Of a stretch of 64,000 nucleotides of DNA, positions 10,947 through 20,370 are shown one piece after another. The notes beneath the pieces were generated by a model. The model ran no database searches. It was given only the letters and a program-made list of their open reading frames with translations, and had not been told where the DNA came from. How positions within the stretch are numbered: position 1 is the first letter of the stretch; each line of letters begins with the position of its first letter. Position numbers and translations under genes: made by a program. The stretch comes from Hyaloscypha bicolor E (taxonomy: Eukaryota; Ascomycota; Leotiomycetes; Helotiales; Hyaloscyphaceae), in the NCBI RefSeq assembly GCF_002865645.1, contig NW_020194638.1:1791974-1855973 (forward strand), read 5' to 3'.

Positions 10947-12091
10947 TTAAGAGAAGATCCAGTCCAAGAACTCATTGCTGTGTTCATCATCATACTCCGC
11001 AACGGCACCCTCATCCTCGGCGGCGGCACCATCCTCGGTGAAGAGGGATTGACCGTCGAAGCCACCAGCACCATGGGTCATGTCATAACCGGCGTTGAAC
11101 ATGGCTTGACCGAATGCCTTGGCCTCTGCAATGATATCAACGTTGTCCATAGGAGTGATGGTGTACGTGGGCTCGACGGTGATGACGGTGGCACCTTGGG
11201 TGATTGGGGTGGTCGGAGCGGCTTCGGCGGTCAGGGCGACTTTGGGGGTTGCGGTAAGAGCAGCTTCCTTCTTCTTCGACATACGGCGCTTCTTGTCGGA
11301 GGACTTTCGGGGCTTGTATTGGTAGTCGGGGTACTTGCGCATGTGCTCGGCCTTTGCCTCAGCAGCCTTTGCGTGCCAGTAGTCGATAACGGCTTGTGGT
11401 TCAGCCTTCCAGGCGGCAGCAAGGTAGGTCGCTGTCAACTGTCAGCTTGATCAATTGAAGTCAAGAATCGGAGGACTTACAGATTTCGTTGTTGCTAAAC
11501 TCAGGATGGGCCTCAACGATGGAAGGATGGAAGTGCTTGCGAAACAGGATCCAGGCGTTGGGTGGGCGCGGAATCTTATCGGCCTGTCGGCGGGCAGCGC
11601 GGGCTGGACCAGTTGCGACACCGGCACCGGCAGCAGAGGCATGAGCTTGAGCAGGAAGTGCGACGGGTTGACCTTGCAATTGAGGAGCGCCGGCTTGACC
11701 TTGGAGTTGAGGAGCGACAGCTTGCGCAAATTGGCCAATCGCGGGAAGCTGAAAGCCTTGTTGTTGTTGGAATAGAGGGAGGGGACCGAGGAACACACGC
11801 GGAGCGCTGCCATCTCGAATAAACGTTGGGACAGTGCCGCCGGTGGCCATCCTGGAAGATATATGTCAGCTCGAGATAGATCAATTCATAATGGGGAACT
11901 CACATGTAGCTACCAAGGATGAACTGGTGATCGGCATGGGTCCATGAGCGGAAGGTGCCTTCATCAATTGCGATGACGACATTGAAGTGGCTCAATTGGA
12001 CCGAGAGCTGGGCCCACTGACCATAGACCTGTTGGCTTGGCATGTTGGCGTTGATGGCCTGTTGGGGCAAACCTGCTTGGTTTTGCGACAT
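10947..12091 (-). CDS. MAT1-2-1: Mating-type HMG-box transcription factor MAT1-2-1
   Basis: Exons 12091-11904, 11851-11481 and 11431-10947 give 347 aa with matching phases. The N-terminal third includes VVIAIDEGTFRSWTHADHQF. A Gln/Ala-rich linker leads to the HMG box at about residues 155-235: KIPRPPNAWILFRKHFHPS, EFSNNEIS, then TYLAAAWKAEPQAVIDYWHA and YPDYQYKPRKSSDKKRR. The second intron splits the serine codon after NNEI. That is the hallmark intron position of MAT1-2-1 genes and argues against an ordinary HMG protein. The C-terminus is acidic. Family role: with pheromone and receptor genes as targets, it specifies the MAT1-2 mating type. It looks intact. It is head to head with the alpha-box relic 1.8 kb away and close to SLA2. 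MAT1-1-3 also has an HMG box and is the main alternative, but the conserved serine-codon intron and the IPRPPNA start favour MAT1-2-1. Confidence 0.87.
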
Positions 12092-13916
12092 GGCGACGGC
12101 GACGGCGACAGGGGTGTTGGAGGTCGGTGCGATACCGTGAAGGTTCGTAGTGAGAATGAAGAAGATGGATGATGGGAAGCTTTCAATTGATTGAGATGAA
12201 GTTGGTTCCTGACGCAGAGAGAATCTGGGTCAGAAAGGTCGGTGTTGGAGGGTGGAGGTTGTGTCGAATGTTTGGAAGGAAGAGAGAGCGAGGGCGAGAT
12301 CGGAATTTAATTTATAGTCGCATCTCAGCGTGGGAAAAGATTTGAAGCGAGGAACTAATTGACGGTGAATTGCTTCCGGAGGGGGTTCTTAGACTCGGAA
12401 TCAGTTCCAACTTGGAATAAATTCCAACTATTCCAACTGTTTGACGAGGCGACAAACTCCCGGAGGTGAATCGGGCTTGAGCTCGCTCCGCTCCGCTTCA
12501 CTTTCGAGTACGGTATCGAGATAACGGCCTTGGGCAATGTCACGATTGCTCGAAGATCCAATATAAACATGAATTGAAACTTGTCGAGTTCGCCTGGAAA
12601 TGGCTCAAGAGTAGTCGCCGGCATCAAAGTAAGTAAGCCTTGGGTCAGCTACGAAGTTGGGGGACGCTGAATTGTGTGCAGACCCGAGACAGAACGGTTG
12701 AAGAGTAGTATCAAGGATCCTCAGAGACTCGGCTGCCATTCAAGGAGTCACAGACTTCTTTGAGAGCGCAAACCATTAGAGATGCGAGTCCTCGCTCCTC
12801 GAACAACTTCAGATCTCGAGCACTAATCTTTCAAGGCTTGGCAAGCTGGGACGTCAATCAGACCGGAACAGCAAGCGAGCAATTGCAGACTCCAATGTGC
12901 GGCTTTTGATCAACCTCTGCAAGAATACACGTTCAAGCATACCAGATGGAGCCACGACAATTGAAATAAGGAAAGGAAAGTAGCATGAAGGCTGCAAGAG
13001 ACAAGAACTCAGCGGACTTCCCAGCTCCAACAACAAGAGCATGAATTGGGGCTTGCATCAAGGGTGGTGTGGATGCTTCTGGTTTCCTTGAAGTCCCGCA
13101 AGCCGGATGACATCCACCTCAGCACAAGTGTACTATGGCACTTCGTGGTTGCGAGTTCTCCGAGAGGGGGGCAACCATATTGTGCGAGAATAAGTTGGCT
13201 AAGATGCGGTCGTACGTGGCAGTGGGCGTGTTTGCAGAGTAGACTTGGCCGCCTGATTGGGGCTTGAAACACTTCTCAACTACCCCTATGCATTCAAATT
13301 GCGCTGGAGTAGCAACTTCATTGTTGAGAACACCCAGTCTGCTGACAAAGGTATTTCCTATTGCTATTTGCAATGGCAAGCAACGAGGGGAGGACCTCTT
13401 AGTGAGTGATCAAGTCAACGGAAGTCTGTCCGAGGAAACGTCAACTCAAAGTAACCCTACATATCTTTGCGGGCTCGCTTTGCTTAAGAAAGAGCAAATT
13501 TTAATCACGTTATGGGCTCCTTGATCAACCATATGTGAGTGATATGTCTCAGTCTGCAAAATGCTCAATAATCATTTGTTTGCGTCCGTGCATCAGCACT
13601 CAGCTGTGAGGAAAGCACGCCTCACAGACTGATGGCTTCTTTTCATCGGCCAACTTCAATCATCAATGCTATCCAGTTAAATGTTCAAACAGCAATGATC
13701 CTAGGGAACTGAAACCACAAGTGTGTTGACGAGGAATAAGGCAAGATGACCACGCAATTCTTAACTGAAAACAGAACAAAAAATTCTTTATAGAGAAATT
13801 TCTTGTTCCCGTCACGCATGGGCTACACCCATATTTCATTCTTTTTGTCTCAATTGCAACTTTCTCTTTAATCTGGGCAAAGATTATCGACGCTGATTTA
13901 ATTACAATCCAACGAA
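12092..13916. other. Divergent spacer between MAT1-2-1 and the MAT1-1-1 relic
   Basis: About 1.8 kb between the two head-to-head mating-type genes. It should hold the MAT1-2-1 promoter and leader; TTCCAA boxes at 12405-12436 are listed separately. Short frames occur on both strands but none matches a known MAT-locus product, and I see no exon chain. Confidence 0.5.
12405..12436. promoter_or_regulatory. Cluster of TTCCAA half-sites upstream of MAT1-2-1
   Basis: Within 32 bp there are three TTCCAA boxes (12405-12410, 12422-12427, 12431-12436) and one inverted TTGGAA (12412-12417). The first pair forms the near-palindrome TTCCAACTTGGAA. The cluster is about 315 bp upstream of the MAT1-2-1 ATG. 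A role as a regulator-binding site is only inferred. Confidence 0.3.
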
Positions 13917-14874
13917 ATGGCCGCTGAACTCGACGGAGATCTTGCTGCAATGTACCAGAGCATCCCGCAAGTACACGAGAAATTGCATTCCGTATCACTG
14001 AATCATGAGAATTCCATGCATAAAATCCCTCGGTCTCAGGCAGAACTTGTTTTATTGGAGACATTTCAGCTTGCAAAACCTCCAACCTTCCAGGTGCAGA
14101 TGTTGGGACAGAGCTCATTTGCTCGACGAGAGAAAAGATAAGCGCAAAGATCAGTTAATTCATTCATGACATTCAGATATAGGTGGTCAACCATGGCTTC
14201 AAATAATCTGTAGCTGACTCTGCCACAGCGTATTACAAGCCCATCTTTCCAAAACTGCAGCAAAAGGACGCATCATCTTTTCTAACAGCGATGTGAAATA
14301 ACGACCCCTTCAAAGCCAAATGGACGATCGTCGCAAAAGCATATTCCAGTATCCGCGATGTAGTTGGTAAGCAAAGGGCCTCGCTTCTTGCATTCCTGAC
14401 ACTAGTCTGCTCAAAGATTGGCATCATCAATGCAGAAGACTACTTCTGGAAGATGAACTGGAAGCTCGAAGCTGCAGTTGATGGTCCAAAGTGCTGAAGC
14501 AGACTTCGTTTCCAGATCTCAGTTACTTCGGAGCGGATATTTTGTACACCAACATGACGCCAAAAGACGTTATACATTTCTGCGCACAGATGTGTTACAT
14601 TCCCCAGCAAGTCGCCAACCAAATTGCTTGGCGGGACAATTTCACCCCAGCTGGGTCCTTACCAAGGAATCAGATATCTCAGCAGAGCTTGCTGGCTTCG
14701 TGCCCAGTGGCCCCACAGCTCGAGCAATCTACGAGTTCGGTCGGGGAAGGAGAAGCAGCAGCCGGCAGCTCACCAGCTTACTCCCCGCCAGTAGGAAGTG
14801 GCTTGGCAGCATTTTCGGCACCCTTAAAAAGGACAGGATCTATGTTTGATCTGTACAACCCCACCGGAAGGTAG
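13917..14874 (+). pseudogene. MAT1-1-1: Decayed MAT1-1-1 (alpha-box mating-type gene)
   Basis: The alpha-domain is readable in order: NSFMTFR at 14157-14177, then after an ancestral 50-bp intron YYKPIFPKLQQKDASSF from 14231, NNDPFKAKWTIVAKAYSSIRD from 14297, and IGIINAEDYFWKMNWKLE to about 14472. A downstream part (PDLSYFGADILYTNMTPKD) continues in a shifted frame to 14874. The frame before the intron and the frame after it still fit each other, so this was a real gene. At least four lesions break it. There is a TAA in frame at 14139-14141. The donor at 14179 reads AT where GT is expected. A TGA at 14294-14296 stands where the family has Trp. A one-base frameshift lies near 14480-14490. Intact homologues specify the MAT1-1 mating type by activating alpha-type genes. 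It is unlikely to make a working protein. Confidence 0.88.
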
Positions 14875-16261
14875 CATCGACCGTATGCTTCGAAATCCCC
14901 AGGAAAGGTGCTTCTGTTGAACCTGTTTCGACACAGTGAACCTTCTGCTAACGTTTTTAGCCCGGGCTGATCCTGCATGAGACGGGTTCTATGGTTTCTG
15001 GGACAAGTTCTGAGATTTTCGTCTCTACAACTTGAGAACAGATCAACAGGATTGAGGATATGGTACACCTTTGTATGACATACACACCTCTGCCCTGACG
15101 GCTCCTGGAGTCCTCGAGATTAATCCGCGTTCATTGTGCATGGGAAGGACATGTCTTGGGTCTGCATGCGGAGTAGAGTGCGTTGAGCGTTCGAGGGGAG
15201 TTGTGAGCAATCATGTTCTCAGATTTGACCAATACAGAAAGAATCATAGATCTTTGCGACCTTTTCTGCGTTGAAATAAAGGTGCATTAGCGTGCAGCCA
15301 ACAGCCAGGGTATGCCCCTGCCAGTTTTCGCTTCCATGCCACGATTTCTCTGGTACCCTGGTACAAACAGAGTTCATGACTCGGTTTTAGGGTAACCAAA
15401 AGTCTGCCATAGCCGTGGCATGGGAGAGTCTTGGGGGAAGATCGCGCTAAATCATATCGTCACATACATTGTCCTGCAGCATCCACAGAGAGAAAAGTGA
15501 AAACTAGGCTCGCTTCGCAGTCAATTGATTTTCTGCATCAAGCCAACTTTCAGCCACGGAGCTCAAGCAGGCCCATCTCTGAAGGAAGGGAGACAGCTGC
15601 ACCAACTCGGTTTTGGAGTTTTGAGCCGGTCTGGAAAGTGGTGAAAACGACGCCCCACGATTTACTGTGACTGCGCCTGGATCATAGAAGATGGGGCTAG
15701 CGGGGCTTGGATTGAGCAATTATTGATAGAGCACATCGCATTTTTCTTCCTGGTGCTTGACTTGCTTTTTCGTGTACAGTTTTGCATGTCCTGTTCCTTC
15801 ATTGGATAGCACAGTGTTATAACAGGCTTTTGCGAAAGACCACCACACGGCGGACGGTCCTTCTGTTTGAACACTTTTGTAAAAGAGAGTAGAACGTTTA
15901 TCAATAATGAATTCAGTTGCTACCCTGTGGGAAAGGTGGCTTATGTTGAACTTCAAATGCAGCAATAGACTCCCGGCCGGGCAAGTCAAGAATTTTTCTA
16001 GTTCAACATGCCCAGCAACGATGACAGAGAAGTTGGTTGTTGTGAGATTGTTTCAAAATGATACTTGCTTGGCGTTTCAATGATGAACAAAGGATCCTCG
16101 GCCCCAGAAAACATTCTTACCAGCCTCGGAAAAAATGTTTCTTTCAATCTGTAATTCTTTGTTTTGACTTGCTTTCTAGTTCTTGCAATTTTTCCATTGT
16201 CGAAAATACTCGCTAATCTACCGTACACTCACCAGGGCTGAACCACTATCTCGCATCCAAT
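14875..16261. other. Spacer between the MAT1-1-1 relic and the SLA2 3' end
   Basis: About 1.4 kb with only short unrelated frames on both strands. A continuation of the relic beyond 14874 could not be recognised. I see no RNA gene or repeat. Confidence 0.5.
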
Positions 16262-19200
16262 CTACTCCTGATATGACACCTTCCTCATCTCACCCAGCCT
16301 CTGCCTCGCTGCCGCCAAGTTGTTCTCCAGCTGCAAGATCTCAACCTAAACGTAGGCATTAGTAAATATCCTCTTCTGCGGATAGTGATCACCCATACCT
16401 GCTGCTCCATCTCCCTGACCTTGAACTCATGCGCTCCCAATTTCGCGTAATCCACTCCGTCATCATCCTGATCACGGTCTTTGATCATACTCTGAACTTG
16501 TCTGACAAGTGCTCGGCATGCTGCCCCAACAGCTTTGCTAGCTTGTTCCAGGGACTCTTGACTCTTGCTCATGAAGCCTGCCTTCACTCTGCTGGCCGCC
16601 ACAAGCTGTGCTGTCGAAGCAGCAACATCATTAGAAGCGACGATCAGCTGCTCTGGAGTATTGCGCCCGGAGAGAACACCGTCCGCAGTCTCAATCAAAG
16701 TGTTGGTGGAGGAAGCCACGGCCTTGGCTGCTGAGATAAGACCTTCCGTCCAGCGATTGTTCTTCTTGTAGAATGTGCTCTTCGAGGATGTACCACGACC
16801 AGCTTGGACAATTTCCTGCTGAGTCACAGTTGCTGCTTTGATCAATCTCGCAATTGCGTTTGTAACAGCAATGGCAGCATCGAGAATCGAGTCATGTATG
16901 CGAAGCTCGTAGGTCGAGTAGCCATCCTTGGGTTTCGACTTGAGCTTGGCAAGCCTCTCAGCCGCAGCGTTAATAGCATCGGCAGCTTTGTTCAACTCGT
17001 TATCAACAAGATCCCCCAAGTCTCCCTTGTTGTTAGAGAGCTTTCCGCTGTTTGGAGCAAAAGCATCCACAAGCTTGCTGAGCTTCTGCAGGTTCATTAG
17101 CACTTCGTTGTTGCTGTTGATGACTACATCAGTCTTCTGCATCGGATCCATGCCGTCGAGTCGGAAACTTTGAAGACCGCGGAAGAACTTGACGGTGGAG
17201 AGGGCGGACTGGCGAGCGCCGTTGACGAGTTGATCAGCCTTCTTGTCATCGGTGGCAAGCCGTGTGAGACCCTTCGTGTTGCTGAGGACATCTGCAATTG
17301 AGCTAGCAAAGACATTGATTGTTCGAATGATCTCGGCGTGACTGCTATTCGGGCCATCTGCGATGAAGTTGTTGAAAGAAGTGGCAAATTCCATGGCACT
17401 CGATGATGCTTTCTCAAGCTGTGAGAGCACATACGAAGGCGTTGCATTCTGGTTCCCGGCTTGCATGGAGGAATCGAGCTCATACAGAGCATCATCAACA
17501 CGTTGAACTCCACTCTGAAGGACTGAATCAATGATGTCGTTGATTTTGGCAATGTTTGAGAGGAGCATGGCGTCAATCTCTCCATCCAGTGCTGAATCTG
17601 TCGCACCTCGGGACATCTCCAACTCATTGAGCTTGATCAACGTGTCATCCAAGCTTTGCTTGTAGACCTCGAGCTCGTCTTCCTTCTCCCGCAATAAACG
17701 CTCGGCATCAGAGCCACCCTCGCTATATTTTGTATGAACATCCTCCAGGGCACGGGACTTCTTCCGAAGCGCTTCTTCAAGGTCTGCCATCTCGCGGTTA
17801 TATTTCGAAAGCATGGAAGAAAGTTCATTGCCCTTGCTCCGTTCCAGATTATCAGCTCGGTCAAGAGCCATTCTCAGCTCTCTCTTCAGCTTCTCAAGCT
17901 CCTCCCGATTCCCACCAGCAAGACGGTCTTTGTCATGCAAAGCTCTATCTCTCTCTCGAATCATATCAGCTAGCTCGAGATTTTTGGTCTTGATTTCTCT
18001 CTCGAGCTTTTCCCTCTTGTCAATGGCTTCCTGCGCCGATGCGGCCTTCAGCTGGACACCCTTAAACTTCTGCAACAGATCCAGATGCTCCTGGCGCAAC
18101 TGCGAGTATAATTTTGCCAAGGCCTCGTATTTCGTCCGCCAAGTGTTGACTTGTTCTTGAAGAGCCCTGATCTGGTCATCCTTGCTGCCAATCTGTTGTC
18201 CATAGCTGTTCTGAAGTTGGGCAAGTTCCCCCTCGAGAGCCTTTATCTTTTGGTCATACTGTTGCAGCATGAGCTGATCCCGAGCATATTGTGCTCTAGC
18301 ATCAAAGTTCTCCTGCTCTAACTGTGCCATCCGACCTTGTGTTTGCTGCTGAAATTGTTGAGCCAGTAAAGCCTCCTGATCCCGCCTTTGCTGTTCTGCT
18401 AGCTGCCGTTGCTGCTCCTCAAAATCGCGTTGAGCCTGCAGTTGAGCTTGTTGTTGTGCGTAAAGCTGTGCAGCCTGTCGCTCCTCCAATACTCTCTGCT
18501 GCTCCTCATATTCTCTGTTCTGCCGTGCCTGTTCATTCTTCCAGAATTCTCCGATGTCGTCTGGCTCATCTACCTTCGGCGCTGGAGGGGGTGTGATTTG
18601 TCGTTCAATTTCTTGCTTAGGACGTTGGGGTAGGCGTGGGGCAGATTCGTCTTCGGAGAGCAGGTTTGGAGGTTCTTGGGGAAGCTTGGGGACTGTGATC
18701 AAGCTTGTGAGATAGCGAAGGTTGGAACATTCATAGTAGAACTTGACAAGGCGATAGTGCTGAGCATCATATCGTTGTCTAAGTGGCTCTAGAGCGTCAT
18801 CGTCGCCAGTTGCTGTCAACTCGTTAGGCATTGGGCAGCACATGGTAACAAGAGAACCCACTGGTGTGCATAGCACGGAGCATGCTTGTGATGAATTTGT
18901 AGATTCCGTAACTTTCTTGCACCAAAGGAACCAGAGCAGATATCCGGCACTCGTTATTACCTCCACTTCGAAAATGCGAGAATATCAGCTTTTGAAATTG
19001 CTCGATTTTATCTTGAAGTGTCATCAAGTCGGAGATTGTCTCATAGCCTTCATTCGGATCATTGATTCCCTTCAAACTAATGTATTCCTCATACTCGAAT
19101 GTGCCATTGAAATCTGGGTGTTGCGAATGGAAAGATAGTTTTGCAAGCAAGAAATGGACATATTCTCTGATCAATGGGCCATATCCTCGCAAACCTTCTC

Positions 19201-19761
19201 CAGACATGCCTCGGTTCAGACTGTCTATCCAATTCCGGTTGGCCATTGCCTCTCGTAATGTCGATGGGTGGCCTTCTTGCAGGACCTTGTGGACGGTAAT
19301 CAAAGCTTTGAATGTCTGCACTTCATCCGCCAGGATGGGCTGCCTGTATTCGGTATCTCAGCGTCAGCCTTGTACTCTGTTTCTTTACGAGCCCTCGAGG
19401 CGCTCTCTCCAGGGGGCTCGGAAAGGTGCAGAACCGTAACAGGGCTACAACATTGTTCTACAATAACAGGGAGATGAATGAAATGACTAACACTTTCATG
19501 CCGGCCCAAAAGGCCCCAGAGCTTTTGTGGTCCCATGTGTATACAATGCAGCTTCTGACATGCTTGCGCTTCGGAGCCGTTTCCTCGATACTCGTAGCTT
19601 TTCGAATATTGATCGCAAGTTCGCCCTCGGACCTGTAGTAGGGGTATTTCAGCATGACGAAGAGAGCACAAGCAAAGCCATCAAAAGTTGGGGAAAGTGA
19701 TAGCTCTTGAGGCAACAGACTTGGTATGGTCAATATTCCGCGTAGTCGCGAGAGACGACAT
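16262..19761 (-). CDS. SLA2: Actin cytoskeleton / endocytosis adaptor Sla2 (End4, Hip1R family)
   Basis: Exons 19761-19721, 19632-19492, 19343-18862, 18812-16399 and 16345-16262 encode 1053 aa, the normal Sla2 size. The ANTH domain covers about residues 15-275 (IRKATSIEETAPKRKHVRSC, YTWDHKSS, VQTFKALITVHKVLQEGHP, FYYECSNLRYLTSLITVPKL). A Gln/Glu-rich coiled coil follows at about 320-630. The C-terminal talin-like I/LWEQ actin-binding domain includes LISAAKAVASSTNTLIETAD and HEFKVREMEQQVEILQLE, which spans the last intron. Sla2 links PIP2 membranes and clathrin coats to actin at endocytic sites and supports polarised growth. The very short first exon (MSSLATTRNIDHT) was chosen because its GT donor joins in phase; it is the least certain part. 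SLA2 is the classic MAT-flanking gene. Confidence 0.95.
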
Positions 19762-20370
19762 TCTGACAAGCACTCAGCGCACACAGCTGATGGGAATAAT
19801 GGATAAGGACAAGAAAAGATGAGCAAAGAGAATGTACTAGGTGGAAAGAAAAGTTGAGGTGGTTGTCGTAGGCGTTGCCTGGTGTTCATCGAAATATTAC
19901 TGAGGGCTGCCAAGATATTAGCGTGGAGCTGCGTAATGGGGCGCAGGCACGCTCTGGGAGGTAACGTGACGCGATAATCTAGTGGGACCAGGATTCTGGG
20001 TTGTCGAGTCAGGTGGAATTATGGAAGCATGGGATTTGGTGGCAGAAGAGCTTCGTTTTCGCGGGTGTTTGTTCATCATTGGGCTAAATTTTGACTATTC
20101 GCCATGTAATTTCATGAGAAACTCCTCGTCATCTCTCATATCTCAGTGAAGTGTTCCATATTTTTACACCTTAACTTTCCAATTGCCCCTGGGCTGCGTA
20201 AGCCACTTAACTCCAACAATAGGTCGTCTAGGAGTCCAGAACGGCACCCACCCTCATAACGCCTTAGATCCATGCTGAATGCGTATTAACTCCACTACCG
20301 ACACCTGATGTTCCTATGGAAGGCCCCTTGGAAAGTTACCCAATTCCAGTTTCAATGTCTTATCTCTCTA
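19762..20370. other. SLA2 promoter side / 3' flank of the PH-SMP gene
   Basis: 609 bp with no supported gene. It holds the upstream region of SLA2 (minus strand) and the downstream region of the PH/SMP gene, which is also on the minus strand. No motif stands out. Confidence 0.5.

Noticed and set aside
10980..11822. Long plus-strand frames opposite MAT1-2-1
   Set aside because: Antisense shadows of the HMG gene. The minus-strand reading has the HMG box, the conserved intron and joined phases.
13669..14118. 149-codon frame on the minus strand across the alpha-box relic 5' part
   Set aside because: It is antisense to the recognisable MAT1-1-1 N-terminal exon, has no family motif, and is best seen as a shadow.
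14139..14296. Introns hiding the stops in the alpha-box gene
   Set aside because: The conserved alpha-domain is continuous on both sides of each stop, so excising them would delete invariant residues; no donor/acceptor pair fits in phase.
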